A stretch of DNA of 64,000 nucleotides from Dactylonectria macrodidyma (Eukaryota; Ascomycota; Sordariomycetes; Hypocreales; Nectriaceae), in NCBI GenBank assembly GCA_020744425.1, contig JAGMUV010000057.1:62001-126000 (forward strand), in the 5' to 3' direction. Numbering within the stretch: position 1 is the stretch's first letter; each line of letters opens with the position of its first letter. The notes below the pieces were generated by a model. That model saw only the letters and a program-made list of their open reading frames with translations, had not been told where the DNA came from and did not search any database. Shown one piece after another: positions 1 through 13,621 of this stretch. The position numbers and the translations under genes are program-made.

Positions 1-591
1 CTCGATTCTTTTCCCTTTCTGACCTCAAATTCAATCGGTTGGATTACGTCCAGAAGTAGACGATTTGTAGTAATGAACAGGCTGGTCACGCAACGTCCCA
101 TTTCTGCCAAAAGGCGCCCTCTGCAAGCTGTCAGCTAGGTACGCCGGTACGGCGTTACGGCGTCATGACGCAACCAACACTGTGTAATGCACACGCCCTA
201 GTCAAAAACGTCCATGCACAGAGTTTGTCAAGGGGCAGCCGATTTCGATCGTTCCTGTACTTTCAGCTCGATACACGATATAACTGAATGTGACTTAGAA
301 TGTTCATCCCGTTGCAAGGGGGGCAAGCCTTCAAGTCTCATCATAAATCTCATAAATCGTCTCTTCTGCTCCAACCTCCCGCATATCTTCATCATGCATT
401 AGGCACTCAATTCCCAAATACCAAAGGTCCACCATAACAGCTCACTGTGGAGAAATGCCGACGCCGTCGGCTACCCTGGGTCGACACGGCGCTTTCTAGC
501 TTTCAAAAATTGGCCCATCGTAGAGGTTGATTCCTGTTCATTGCTTGAGCTGCCAAAAGAAACAAGGAGCCTCATCTAAGACGAGAAGAAG
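1..591. other. Non-coding / unassigned upstream region
   Basis: No convincing coding sequence is seen here. The only open frames are short and lack recognisable motifs. The stretch lies directly upstream of the F-box gene that starts at 592 and probably contains its promoter and 5' UTR. Confidence 0.4.
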
Positions 592-2747
592 ATGTCTGAC
601 ATTATCTCTCAACTGCCAAACGAGATTCTACGGATGGTCATCGAAAATGTTGAGTACTCCCCCAATCAATCTCCTTCTGTCGATGCATTGTCATCGGTAC
701 TAGGAGGACAGGAAATTATCCAGTAAGGTTTCGTTACTAAAGAACTCAGGTCACCTCGAGCAAAGACCTGAAATCGGTGACTGAGGTCTCGAAAAGAATT
801 CGGAACGTTTGTCTACCAATTTTTTGGCAGTCCGTCGAAATTAGACCCAAAGGAATCTCACACTATACAGGCCTCCACGGCTTACCACTACTCTATCTGT
901 CCCCGGTATCTTCGAAATACATCAAACACCTGCATTTCCGAGACAGTCTAGAAGGCTGGTGTTATCGATGTCCTCATTCCAACGGACCCCGCAAGGCAGA
1001 TCTGGTGGTATACGATTTGGATGACGATGACTTATACGATCTGGATGATGGCGATTCAAAGGATGACGAACTAGACTGTCTCGATGGAGTAGATTGGGGC
1101 ACGCATTCTCGAAATTTCGATCACCTTAGTTTTGCTAGTGGGATTATTGTCAACGGACTCTCTCATAGACAGCTTCGAAGCTTCAGGTGTGTCCGATAGA
1201 GAAACCCACCAGTCCGGAAGGAAATGCTAAAAAATGTTCTTAGTTGGGACTTGGGGACCTGCATTCCAGAAGCAGTTCTCGGTCCGAGCGGAATTATCAC
1301 TTTGCGGCAAGATTCAGTCGAGAACATATCCCTCACGACCGATCCTTATTGCTCAATCGATCACGACGACATGATTGCATGGTGCCCTCACACTTACACT
1401 CAAGGATCTATAATTCATTTGGATAATTTCCAAAACCTCAAATCCTTCCGCTGGAGAGGCCCACGCTCCGAAGACATCGATACTTTATCCAGCGCCATCA
1501 AAAACAATCGGACAAATCTGATAAAGCTTGAGCTTGACTTCGTAAGTTGGGCTGACGAACATGATGACTGGTTTCCACCTACTACGCAGTCGAACGGATG
1601 TCCACTATTGATGCGAATCTTGGGTATGCCTTCGTATCCTTCATTACCTCTTTTCCCGCAGCTGCAACAACTATCTATCTCCTACGCCACGATTGGACCC
1701 GCATTCGCTTCTGCACTGGACATGCATTCACTTGTATCACTCAAGCTGCACTACTGCTGTGGATGGGTCAGATTCGTGGAAAAAATGACTGAGTCAAGTA
1801 TCATGCCGAAGGTGAAAACGTTGGAAATCTGCCAATACCGCGGGTTAGACGAGCAATTCGGAGAGGAGAAAGCCATTGCGGACTTCTTGGGGTCTTTCTG
1901 TGGACTGGAGAAGCTCCATATACGTTTTGGTTCCCCAGGGCTTACATCATGGGTTCCCACCCGAAAATTCTGGGTAAGCGTTTTGAGGCACCGTGGTACC
2001 TTGAAGAGTTGCATCCTCGATCCGCTCTGGGGCGATAGAACCGAACAAATCAGGTTTGCCTCTGCAGGACAACAGGATCCAGGTCGTCAGCAAATGATAT
2101 TGTTCCCGCAACGACAAAACATCATCATACAGCAGTTATTGGACTATTATGAGACGAAGCCCCGGGCTAGCGTCCTGAACCTGTTGGATGTTGAGTGTCT
2201 TGGTCTAAGGAATGAGCCGACATATCTTGTAAGTCTTGAGCGTCTTTCACAACACTGTCGTCAGTGGTTACGCCCTAGATATAACTGATTGACTATTCCA
2301 CAGAGACGTACACTTCTTCCCTTCGCTGAAAAACACTGTTTAAAAATCATCCACATCCGCACTGGACTTGCGAACTCCCGGGAATGGCTTTGGGTCTGGA
2401 AAGGCTTCGTAGAATCGGAGGGTTGGATGAAAGGGTGGAGCGGAAGTTATTGTGGCGCAGATCTCAGAGCCTTGTGGCCTAATGTGACTGACCTGCATGG
2501 AAGATATCGGCTCCAGGACAAATTCTGTGGCTTCATTGAGTGGGCATTTGGCGCTAGGGGCATCGCCTCCCTGCGAGCTATTGTAGTAGGCGACTTCTCG
2601 ATCAGTTGCAGGATTAGCGACGAACAACTCACCCGTTTCAGTATTTGCCGAAACGAAGACGGGAACTTCACGTTCCTTGACGGACGAGGCGGAAGACGGG
2701 ACCGGGCGTTGGATGATTACCGGGACTTCTTAGCATTCTGTCGGTAG
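592..2747 (+). CDS. F-box / LRR-like protein, four exons, intact
   Basis: Likely substrate-recognition subunit of an SCF-type E3 ubiquitin ligase, inferred from architecture. The N-terminus reads MSDIISQLPNEILRMVIEN, an F-box start (LPNEIL), followed by KSVTEVSKRIRNVCLPIFW, the usual second half of a fungal F-box. I assign exons 592-648, 750-1186, 1244-2228 and 2304-2747. Introns begin GTTGAG, GTGTGT and GTAAGT and end CAG, TAG and CAG, and all phases agree, giving 641 codons (640 aa). An acidic stretch rich in DDDD/DLDD lies at about residues 105-125. The rest is a leucine-rich region typical of fungal F-box/LRR proteins without clear repeats. The first donor (GTTGAG) is weak but is the only one that restores the F-box. 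The substrate is unknown; fungi carry large, fast-evolving families of such genes. Confidence 0.8.
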
Positions 2748-3444
2748 CATTCTCGAACCATTCATTTGTCATAATGCGATGTCGCGAGTCAGATTCCATT
2801 TGAAATCCCGCAGAGGTAAAAAACTCGTTGCGATAACTTTTATTTTGTGGTTTACAATCTTCACTTGTTGTTGGAAGGTAGTTGTGCTGTCGTGGGTCCA
2901 ACTACCGGTATGTGCGTCGTAGACATCTCCATACAGACAGTTGATCTGTCTGATGGTCTTGACTGTATACGAACATCGGTTAAACAGAGCTTTGATACTC
3001 ATCACACAGGATAACATTACATATGCTAAGCTTTTACTTCTCACCTACTCCTGTAATATTCGAACTATACCGGTAATCAACACACTACTGCTGCTCACCA
3101 TTATCATTTACGTGATCTTTGATCTCTCCAGCACGCTCAGTGCGACAATATGTCATGTCGTATCCGATGAGGGCTACATAGAGAGTATGTGTGAAGCTTT
3201 ATTCTGCTAAATAAGGGTTCTGCGAAGGGCCTCTTTACGCTAGATTGGGGGCATAGGAAAGTGTCCCCATAAGTAAGACTCTAAGGATCTCTGGCTGTCA
3301 TAAGACACTTCCAGTCAGCGATCTGTCTCAGCTAACCAGGTGAGACTGGCTAAAAAATTTACTGACTGGCTAGGTCATGTGACCTTCTGAGCTAAGGCGA
3401 ACTGTGACACATACCGAGACTATTAGAGAGCGACTATCCCATGT
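2748..3444. other. Intergenic region between convergent genes
   Basis: About 700 bp between the F-box gene and the convergent CSC1-like gene. Short open frames on both strands show no domain. It probably holds both 3' UTRs. Confidence 0.4.
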
Positions 3445-6400
3445 TTACAAATTGATTAGACTCATTTTCGAGAAATCCGGAGGGTTACCTCCATAAACCA
3501 CGCGCCCTTTACTATCAAGTGCTGTCCCCCTGTTACAAATGGAGATGTTCCAGCTATAGGCCCTCGTTCGCATAATCTCATCTTCGCTTATGCCAAGATC
3601 ATCACGAGGAATCCAGACCGTAGGACGATGAGCACGAAGGGCCTCGTGCTGAAAAGCATAGAAGGTCAACAAGTCTCTGTCATCGGGGGTTAGATCTTCC
3701 ATTTCATCTGGAATTCCCGTATAAAATGCCTCCACCATGGTACGCTGCGTTGTTTGGGGCATATTTTCCTGACCAGACATCCAACTGCTCCTGGTATTGG
3801 CTCCTTGTTCATGATCCGAATCTGCATATCGGTGGCTCTGAGCTCTTTTGAACGCTTCGTCCCGGAGAACTGCCTCGTCTTCAAACGTAATTGGCAAATG
3901 GCAGAATAGAGGCCCGAGAATTTTGTTCAGAACTATCTGATAGATTACAGTTGATAAGAAGACTAGGATCATGACAATTCCGTGTAATGTGCAAGTCTTC
4001 TTTCCATCCTTGTCTTCGACGATAAAAAACAGTCCAGAGATGCACAGTTCCATTACATATACACCTGTGAATGTCTGGTTGATGGCGCGTGGATACAGAA
4101 CACCTCCAGTGTCATATTCAAATCGCGTAACATAGAGCATCGCATATCGCTGGGCAAACCACAGCAGGCTAAACGTGATGACGGCAAACAAGGATATAAG
4201 AGGCGCAATGATGCAATAAACGAGAGCGATGCAAGCAAAGTTTGTATACATTGGAAAGAAGGCTCCCCACCGAACATTGCTGAGTCTGGCGTTGCGGGAC
4301 CATTTGTCACGCGCCGTGCTATCGAGAGCGCGGGCAACCACATACCACACAAAAATAGCCCCGCCCTGGAGTAGGGTGGCAGAGCTAGTAGAGAGGGCCT
4401 GCAGAATCATATAGGAAAAGAAATAATTGGCTGCTTTGGGTAGGTTGGTGGCTAGCATATTCAAGACGTCGCTGGCCGTTTGTAATTGCTTTACGTTGTT
4501 TAGCAACTGATCAAGAGACACTGCGAAAAATGAGGCAATCGAGACCACGAGAAAAAGTTGGATGAAGAGAAACGCAAAGTACCAAATCTGAACAAACTCA
4601 ACCTTCTGAGATTTGGTCTTGGCCCCTTGGAATTCGGCGAGGAAATCGAGTAAGAAAGGAATTAGGAAAAGGACGAGGGCAAGGATGATTGTCGGCAAAA
4701 CGCCTGCAATAGCCCTAGCAGCATTTTTGAGAGTTTCACTCTCTTTGAGAGATGATAGAAGTTCGCTTTCTTGAATGATTTCGCCGACCTGGCTCAATGC
4801 CGCTGTCCAGGCTACAGGAATCGCCCAGAGTGAGACCGCAATCAATAGAATAACAGTCACGATTACTTTCCGCTGCCATTCTTTCCACCAGGTAAATGCC
4901 ATGTTTTCCCAAATAACATCTTTTGGTGCGATCTCAATAATCCTTGGAGCCATAGTTTGGGGTACATGGTGAATCTCACTCTGGCAAGCCATATGAGCTG
5001 CCGCTTGCTGATTGAACTGGACGAAAGCCGAGTTCATCAACGGGAAGCGTTCTGGGGCCCCTTGTGCTTCTTCTATTTCTCTATTCAGCTTATCCAATTC
5101 CTCACGACACTGAAAGATGGTGTCCACCTTTCTGCTAAGCAGGGGAATGCCAGGCAGCCAGGTTTTTCCGAAAAGTGGTAGACGATGTGTTGGACGATCA
5201 GTCTTCTGTAAATATTTCTTCCATACCGCTCCTTCTTCGTAATTTTGGGTGTATTCTTGTATTGGAACACTTTCCTCCTTGTCCTTGTTCGTGATGGAAT
5301 ATGAATCCTTCGACACCGGCACAGCTGAACATGTGCCTTGGGGCACAGGAGAGACGTAGCTCCCAGACGGCGGTTTCCAGAACTGCCACCACTTTGTCTC
5401 CTGTGTATCGTATGTATCTCCAGCATCCAGGGTTCGAACCGTATTTTCGCGGATCATGTTACGCCGTAAGCCCTTCGGTATGCTTCCCGTTTCGACGCTA
5501 GTGTAATAATCGTTGCGATGCCCAAAGTCATCTCCTGAAGAGGTAGGTACGAACCCATTGGTTATCTTAAGGGCTCTATCTACCTCACTCCCCGCGTTTC
5601 TTACGGTTTCCTGGATGCCCTGACGGAACCGGGAAATCTGCTGTGGGCTTCTAGTCGTAGACAATATCTTGCGATGCTCAAACCCCACTTGCGAATGTTC
5701 GGTGTCGTCTCTCGTTTGTTCACTTCCATACTGAACGGATGGGTTCATTAATTCTTCTAACCGTTGCCTGGTTGTAGCAAACAATGAATCTGATATACCG
5801 TACCATTGCTTGAGTCTTTTTGCGTCTCTTTGGGAAAAGTCTTCTCTCTCTTCTGGCCCGGTGGATTTGATATCGTTTGCTATTCGCTGCGCTTCTTCAT
5901 CCCTTCGAACATTTCTGGCAGCCCTCTCCTTCTTTTCCATGGCCCTGGTTGCTATGCACTTACGCGTTTTCGCTTCCTTGGCATCTCTGCGTTTGTTCTC
6001 GGCTCTTGTTGCGGCTTTAATCAAGCTTGTCTCGGCAGCCTCAAGTTTGAGATGTACCTGATTTCGTTGGGATATTTTCTGGAGCAACCATGACAGGTCC
6101 CTGTTGAGCCATATATTCCTGACTCCGCCTGGAAATACGTCAAAAAGCCCTCGTAACGCCTCTTCCGTGAGCCACTTGGCAGGTATAGAGCTTATCAAAA
6201 CAGTAGTTGCCGATGCCTTAAGCCTGTGTTCTGCGCTGGTCAAGTAATCTTGCCGCACTTTGATATACACACGAAGTTCCAGGTAGAAGACGGTACAGAC
6301 CCAGATAATCACCAGAACTGCTACTACAAGGTGAACGGCATACCAGGCCGTGTGGTTGGGGCTGACATTTCCCCATGCCAAAGTATCAAGCCCGGTGACC

Positions 6401-6880
6401 TCAGAATTGTTCCTTCCAGAGGTATCTTCGTGACTCTCGTTAATCTTATGGCTTTTTCCGTGAAAGTAATTCACGGAAATTAGAACTGGCATCATAATGG
6501 CGGACATGGGGATGAAAATGACCAAAAGAGTTTTCAAGTAACGAAGGAAGAAGAAGGCATCAAGGCCGCACTTCCGGATAAGTTCGCGGTCACTAAAATT
6601 CCATAGCCTCAAGATCAACTTTAGAAATGCTGGCGGAGGGGAACCAGTACGTTCACGCGGAGGAACAAGATAGGTCTTGGGCTTGCTTAGAGACAAGATC
6701 AGTGGGAGTTGAGACATATGCAATGCGTGCTTACAAGATTCTAGCTAATTTATTTCGTAGGAGAAGAAAGAGAAAGACCTGGACGACGAAAACCGCCAAA
6801 GCGCCACTTAAAGCAGTGAGAAAGCTCACAATACTAATGCCTTGAACTCTTTGCGCACGGTCGGACTGTGGGTTACCCAT
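3445..6880 (-). CDS. CSC1/OSCA-like calcium-permeable channel protein (DUF221 / RSN1_7TM family)
   Basis: Predicted polytopic membrane protein of the CSC1/OSCA/TMEM63 family, whose members are osmo- or mechanosensitive cation channels. Two exons: 6880-6735 (start MGNPQSDRAQRVQGISIV, first membrane helix ending in RNKLARI) and 6685-3445. The 49-bp intron has a GTAAGC donor, and joining gives ARIFKPKTYLVPPRER, the expected family sequence. Total 1128 aa. Order: N-terminal RSN1_TM helices, a cytosolic PHM7_cyt region (a conserved start VLISSIPAKW and an end APRIIEIAPKDVIWENM), the 7-TM core, then a C-terminal PHM7_ext-like part. The cytosolic part holds a long charged, Lys/Arg/Glu-rich insertion (about residues 260-530), making the protein longer than many homologues. 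No internal stops. Function is inferred from family only. Confidence 0.88.
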
Positions 6881-9717
6881 TCTAGTAGCGGGTTGACATT
6901 GAACCGTTTCGAGTGAAGAGTGAAATTATATAAAACTTCAGTCGAAGGGACTCGACATGCCGCTGTAACGCAACGGCCTCCTGGTTTTATATCATTTTTA
7001 CTCTTTGGGCTTGTTTTGGACAATACTTGAATGAATCTCCAGTCCTAATTGCCTTGTTGCTATTTGCTATTAATTTTTGGGTTAAGCCCCGCCTTGTGAT
7101 CATTGACATTGGTTAAGAGCAATTTCAGCAGAGACTAACTCTGACGAGTAATTGCAATGCATTGTGCTGTACTGTGCATCGGCGAATAAACCAGTGTGAG
7201 TTGATTGTAAATAAAACTCCTCGTGCCGCCTAAACATCCCTATCGAATCACGATTAAATTGTCACCGATGCTACTATACCTACGATCCAATCTCTATGGG
7301 AAGAGGCCACTCTGTCCCGGCCCAAGCGTCCAGCCTTGCAGGAGGACTGGTTCAGCAGCGAGGTGGCAGCGACAGCAGGGAGGCGGAGCCAAAAACGCAT
7401 TCGCTCCTCGATCCGTGGTACCTCACCTCCCAAACTGGATTGAGTCACGACTCGTCGCCAAATGTCACCACAGAAAGCGGCTACCTCCCATATTTATATT
7501 GCTAGAGTAATACTGTAGCCACTTTGGGGAAGTTGAAAATTTACCTGATGGTGATGACATGGAAACACGGCTCCTTGCAACATGGAGCAAATGAGCGCTA
7601 GGCCATTCTGGGTTGTTGTAAGTGTGAGGATTCGCAAGGATCGGACCAAACACGCTGCATGTCAGCCATCTTCGGTCGACTAGGTCCCATTTGGTAAAGA
7701 CTTAAATCGAACAATGTGGACACTCGACGTGATTTCTTCTGTGTCAGTCTGTTTACTTTGATATAGTAAGTGTGACGCCGCCGATGTGAATAGATAGTGG
7801 GAAGATGCGACGTCTGTCCTATCAGAAGGTACAATAGAGCCTGTCGCTATGAGTCTAGTGGAAAATCAATTCCACCCGCCTCGGATTGCGTCCATGTCAA
7901 ACATGGGATAGCGAGCCGAAAACGGCGGGCCTTGCGATGTGAAATCTAATCACCCCTGAAAGGAGCACCTGACAAGTGACCAGTGATATTGAACCTCCTT
8001 GTCGACTCCAAAGTGAATTCCTTTACGTGATTGGAATGCATGTGGACCTCTTTACAGTACTCCCACCCACTCCTGCAACGAATTTCTTCACGCTCCCTAT
8101 TTTGCGATAGGAGATTTCCATATACAGCGACTTGTTCACGCTGCCCGATATCCATCCACTGCTCCTGCCTATCATTCCTCAGTGATTCAAAATAAGCGAA
8201 TCCATCACCTTCCCAAATCTTGCTCTTTCCCCGGCTACAAGGCCTGAGCCAGAACAGTAAGAGTGGACATGGTGAATCGGTCGTAGTTACGAATCGAGAT
8301 GCCTAATGAAATCTAAGACATATTCGCTTCCTCTACTGTTCCCCGAGCTCGGTACGGGACGGGACGGCTGTGAGTGAGTTGGAGCCTTCTCTTTGCCGTG
8401 AGAGCAGAACAACTGCGCATCGTGGTCTAGCCACTGATAGTAGCTCGCGAAATCTCCTCGTACCATCCTTGCTGAGGAGGCGCTGTGGGGCTTGTTGGGG
8501 AACGTTTGAGTTCCTCGGGCTGCTGAAGTCGAGGTATAGGGTAGGTCCATTGCTGCGACCTGATCAATTTTCTATTCAACGACCTTGATCGGGGAATTCA
8601 TGGAGCAAGGTCCCCTAACGCCTGCTATTCCACAACACTCATTTATTCTTGAGGCGGATTCCCGAAGACAGTAGGATGTGAGATGGATGGTTCCGTGTCA
8701 CGAATCGACCGCACCCGGATTTCGAACACACTGGAGATTACGTAGTCTTTGGGATAAGTGCTTGAAAAGCGAAAACCTTCCTTCTTCATGAACTCTGTCT
8801 CTCTAAATATTTGTTGTGTTCATCACCAACGCTAAGATGCGAAGCTGTTCAGAAGACTCTATGCTCAGTGCTTGTATTAAAGTTACCGATAACAGCATTT
8901 CTGTACGCTAAGTCTCTAAGAAATATGCGGTACTTAAGCAGTTCATTGTCTTGCCTCTACACCTTCATCTAGGACCTCAAGGCGCTGGTTACAGCCTCGA
9001 AGTGCAAATCGGCCTCTATCATACACTTGACCTCCACAAACTAGCAACCGACGCCGGCGGCTAGCCCCTTGTATCCGCTTCCTCGATTGCTATAACGATT
9101 CTCATCGAAGAAGCCTCCCTACACCCCGACCGCGACCTGAATAAACTACTGAAACCCTCGTCAATGCAGGCACTACACCATCTAAGGCACCTTTATGCCT
9201 CTGGAGCTTGATAACCCCGCCCTGGGTAAGGGTTTCCTTGCGGAGTACGGCGGCTGACAGGTTGGCAAGGTAAGTGAGGAGTATAGCATTCTGCGATGGA
9301 GGCCAGAACTAGGGGATGAACTTCCGTTGAAAATTAGGTAGAAGCTGAGGATTTGTTTAAACTACTCCTGCATTACGGAGTTGGATTTCACTAGTATTAC
9401 ATGGTGGGTATCCATAGAGAAGTTAAGGAGAATGATATTATCGACGTGTAGTTGCGTTGGAATGGAAGGCGAGGAGCTTTCATTTCATGACTTGGTGATA
9501 CGAGTGGGCGGACTATACGTGGGCTAGAGGAACGAATCCTCTCAGGAAAGTGGTTTTATTTTATAAGGGAGCAACGATAATCTGGTCGGGTATCCCTTCA
9601 AGTCCCATTTCCGTCTAATACAAGACAAAAAGAATGTCAAACGGTCCTTCCAAAGGTAAGAAATAATGATATATGAGGACAATGGATGTAGAAAGAAAGA
9701 GGTTAATCTCAGGCGGT
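6881..9717. other. Gene-poor region, about 2.8 kb, no supported gene
   Basis: Only short, mutually overlapping open frames without domains. Around 8990-9230 the sequence has coding-like composition (a short reading resembling LHHTLDLHKLA) but is broken by stops, so it may be a relic of a lost gene. No tRNA-like T-arm (GGTTCRA) was found. Part of the region must be promoter for the CSC1-like gene. Confidence 0.35.
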
Positions 9718-10581
9718 TTAAAGTAGGTACACGGTAGCCAAGACGGCGACCGCCACAGGGCAAACGCCGAAGGCCTCAACCAAGCCTTTCATGCTGCCAG
9801 GGGCGGCAGAGTCCTCGCCTGCAGCGGTGGTGCCATTGGGCAGGGTACCATTGATAAGAATCGTCATGGTGCCGTTAACCCTGGAGACGTTGACAATAGA
9901 CTTGTTAAGGGGGGCATAGCTGCCATTCCCGACAAGATCGTTGTAGTACTGGGTGCTGTTATTCTCTTCGCAACCGCACACAGCGTAACGGGCGCAGCCG
10001 CAAGTGATTTCACGAGTCTCATTCGCTTGGCTGGAGGCATTGTAGAAGCGGTAGGGAGTGTTGTAGTGGTACATGTACGCGCCGTATAGCCAGACGCCGG
10101 GCCAGAAAGCGAGGGCGGAGCCGATCAAGAGGAAGGGGGTGAGACCGGTGGCTGTTACGACGCCGGATTGATAGGGAACCGCAGCTCCTCCGGGATAGTA
10201 TCGACCGCCGCCGTAGGTTGGTTGAACGCCAGAGCCCTTGGATGAGTAACCGCCCTCGTTGGAGTTCCTAGACGTAGAGCGGGGTTAGACATAGTTCTCG
10301 TTGAGATTAGAATAACCGGCTTGGGGAAAGATCATGACTCACGTCTTGGTGCGACTGCTAGATGACCCAAATGAACGTCCCCCGCCTCCACTATGACCGC
10401 CGCCGCCGCCGCTGCCGCCGCTGCCGCCGCCGCCGCCGCCGCGGCGTCTATACAGCTCGGGGTCATTGGTATGGGACGCGGCGTCGGTGTGCTTGACTTC
10501 AACGTGTCGGGGCGCGCCGATGACAGAGGCTGCAGTCGAACCCACGAGGAGGAGAGCTGGAAGCGCGAGAGAGAGTCTCAT
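9718..10581 (-). CDS. Secreted DUF7732-like glycine-rich, GPI-type surface protein
   Basis: Two exons, 10581-10343 and 10267-9718, joined by a 75-bp GTGAGT...TAG intron; 263 codons, 262 aa. The start (MRLSLALPALLLVGS) is a clear signal peptide; an upstream in-frame ATG would bury it, so I choose this one. A Gly/Ser/His-rich low-complexity stretch (about residues 45-80, nearly all GGN/AGC codons) precedes a Gly/Tyr/Pro-rich linker. The C-terminal domain has a hydrophobic LLIGSALAFWPGVWLYGAYM-like segment, a Cys cluster (CGCARYAVCGC) and several N-glycosylation sequons (NVS, NGT). The last residues (VAVAVLATVYLL) form a hydrophobic tail after a small-residue stretch, consistent with GPI attachment. 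It resembles fungal DUF7732 proteins from memory. Probable cell-surface protein; biochemical role unknown. Confidence 0.78.
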
Positions 10582-13500
10582 GGCTGCCTCGGGATGTAGA
10601 TGGCGGTGGGTGGAAAGAAAGGTCCGAGGTCGAATGCAAAGTGGGAAGGCCGTGCCTTGGTCACCAGACAGCGATACCAAGTAAGGAGATGGACTTGTGT
10701 AGGTACAGAGGCAAGAAATTGCGGTACCGCGCAGTGGTAATTAAAGAAAGAAAAATCGTCGAATTTGGATTCCGGATTGGCGATGACGCAGTGGAATGAT
10801 GGATTCCCGTCTTATGAGTGAATCTGGGTTTGTGGGTTGTTTGTCACTGGCGGAAAGGCAGGATCCAGGTTTTATAAAGATGGCGCAGAGCCAAGCCGAC
10901 TCAGTGGGCTGTGATGGGGCACTGAGGCAGTGATGGGTAGGTAACCGCCAGACTGGGGCTGTACGGTACGCTGGTGCCATAAGTGTAGCCCTCACTGCCT
11001 CGCTGCCTGGAAAGCTTTATGGGCCGGGCCGAGTCCGTTGCTTTGATGGTCTCCCCCTATCGAGCGGAGGCAGGTTCGCAGGAACTAGGTGACGCGTGGT
11101 CGAATATCGGCGTTATGCGGTGGCGATCTATTGACCTAGTACATAGGTTGGGATGGACTGGGGAGCTTTTCGGAACGGGCGTGAGACCGATGGGGTGCCG
11201 AGGGATGATTCCTTCTTGAAAGAGAACGAACCACAGACCGGGATGTCATGGAGGTGTATCACGATCCTTATTGGACACCAAGTTTCTCGTACTTTAAAGC
11301 GGTGTCTCTCCTAACTAGCCTAGTGTAAGAAGGTACGCCCAAAGTTTATACGAAGGAAGCGAGCATCAAGCCAAGATCTGTCCTCTCATATAACTCCCAT
11401 CGGCAGCAAGGCCTAGTCGATTGCACCCCGCGGTCCAATCATTGATAGGTACAGGTAGGTCGGCCACTGAGCAAAGTGTCAAATGAGATGGAGGCGCCTG
11501 ACTAGAATAAGAACGTAAGCGGTGAAGCTGTAGATCCCACAGATTTGAAGTTTCGGCTGAACGGACTACCTGGCTGATCACAAGTGGGGCCTCCTTTAAG
11601 CCATTTTTAACTGACGAAAGTTGAAACCAACGATCGACCCAAAGAATATTAGTTTTGGTCCGCAGCCGTATGGCAGCATATGTATCTTCGTCCGGCAAGT
11701 CCGCCTGTTTTGTGTCCTTGATGAATTTACTGACGGGAGCATTGACATTACCGTAACATTCAATCACTGCGGGCTACAACATTCAACAGCGGATGCAGGC
11801 ATCACCATCACATAGGGCATGTGGAGAATATTAGACCCAGAATGTCTTTGGTAGAATTTGTAAGAAATCGCGGTTATAGAACACGTTTCGCTCCAACTTT
11901 TGGTATCAAACTATTTTCTCTCGAGTTGCGGCCACAACCGCTAGACATGGCTCATAGTAGGATCCCCGAGGAAGTTCTCTTGAAGTTAACTAGTAGTACA
12001 TGCCTGGCGATCAGGTTGAACTTCCACTCCAGAGGGCTGATGCAGCAGGGCTTGTCTATCAAAATTTGACGTGGATCAAACCCATTACTCAAAAGTTCTA
12101 ACAGTCTTCTCATCAAACCTCGAGGAAAACGCGGGCGTCAATCTAACAGATGTCGACCTTGCTGCTCTTACCACATTTGCATTCTTCGTCTAACCTAACA
12201 TAAGCTTCATCACATGACTCATGAGTCTTATCCATAGCTCCCATAAACTGTAGAAGAACACTGGAATACAGACAGTAACACTATAGTAGAACGGAACCCC
12301 GCCGTTCGGCACCTAGTGCGTTAAACTTCAAGTCCCCCGGATCAAGAGGTAACAAACAGCCCCGACGCTTATCATGCGTCACCTTTTCCCAAAGCCGCGT
12401 CCATTTCGGGTCTTGGTCAAACTCAATGGTTAGACAATAGGCCACGGCGCCATTTGTGCCTTTTTTCAGCTCGGAGCTGTGTAAAATCTTGTATTTTCGG
12501 GGTTCCCACCACTTCCTTTCTGGTAGCCATGAATCCAAGCACTGCCGAACTCGCCTCACCAGATACCTACGTTGGTTAATATAAGGCTTAATATATCTCA
12601 TGCTCGTCCACCTCATTGTCAAGACTTCGCCATTGGTCGATATCTTGCAATTTTTACATCTGCACTCCTGATCATGGTTATGCCTGTCACGACATTGGCC
12701 CCCCTTTAGGGGACGATTGAGCCAATACATTCTAAATGTTTGTTCAGCCCTGTAGGGTTGATGGCTGCGAGCTCTATGGGGTCGCAATATCGGTCTGATG
12801 GCTCAACCAACTCTCTCTGGACTTCTGTTGGTGCTACCAGCTCTGCTGTGTAGTGAACTAAAGGGATGAGACGTTGGTGTATTCTTTGCCACAAGATTTT
12901 GAATGTTATCGAGTGTGAATCACGTGTTTTCTTCGGTGGAAATTCCTTTCCCGGTAATCTGAGGCTCGAGTGAATATCGTTCACGGCTGAGACGGGGAAT
13001 TCAAGACGTACCAGAGATGTATGTAAGGAACGAGTGGTCTAATCCACGGTATATATAGGCCAGGACTCAAGACTGGTATATTATGTGCGAATTGACACTA
13101 CTATGTACTGACCTTCTGAACTCACAATGGAGATTGCTTGCCAGGCTCGACCCGGCCATTTGATGTTTTACTCGGAGTTGAAATGAAGCGGCTCATCCTG
13201 GCCTTGCGTGACTTGGATACCCACCAGTTCAGAGTACTGTACTGTAAAGCGAATTTGAAACTCCTAGGTCCTGATCGGTGGATAGAAAAGACTGTTGTGC
13301 AAAATTCAGTGTGGTCTATATCAAGCCCATCAGCCAGCGCTGGCCAAAAGTCGGTAGCTTTATCGTGGTTTTACGACTGTTCACACCGTCTGTATTTAAT
13401 CTAGACCGTAGTCAAGATGATGTTGGGTCCCATTTCGGGGTTTGAAGAGAGCAGAACGCATTTCGTCTCATAGCATTGGAATCTTGCTACAATACACGTT

Positions 13501-13621
13501 TTGGACGTCCGAATCTAGCTATAGTCATTATTGCCTTAGTTCATGTCATCTTACATACATAAAGGTTCTCGATTAGTCGCTGATATGTCACTACAGTGAA
13601 CCTCCTCGTTTACCTTTGAAA
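10582..13621. other. About 3 kb without a confident gene
   Basis: Several open frames of 80-170 codons exist, but apart from the candidate at 12281-12984 none shows a start, splice pattern and motif together. A TATATATAGG box at about 13050 lies next to short frames on both sides and may mark a small unannotated transcript. Confidence 0.3.
12281..12984 (-). CDS. Possible small hypothetical gene (uncertain)
   Basis: Two overlapping open frames on the minus strand (12984-12706 and 12787-12281) read like consecutive parts of one protein. The first ends with a region containing PTEVQRELVEPSDRYCDP. The second has a CxC-x2-C-like motif (CRCKNC) and a basic C-terminal half with WWEPRKYK and WTRLWEKVTHDKRRG. 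I could not find a splice pair that joins them in frame, so it may be a real gene with an unseen intron, or a frameshifted relic. No family recognised. Confidence 0.25.

Noticed and set aside
5420..5440. tRNA-like GGTTCGAA motif
   Set aside because: Sits inside the coding sequence of the CSC1-like gene and has no cloverleaf around it.
10393..10599. Poly-alanine protein on the plus strand
   Set aside because: It is the antisense shadow of the glycine-rich part of the DUF7732-like gene.
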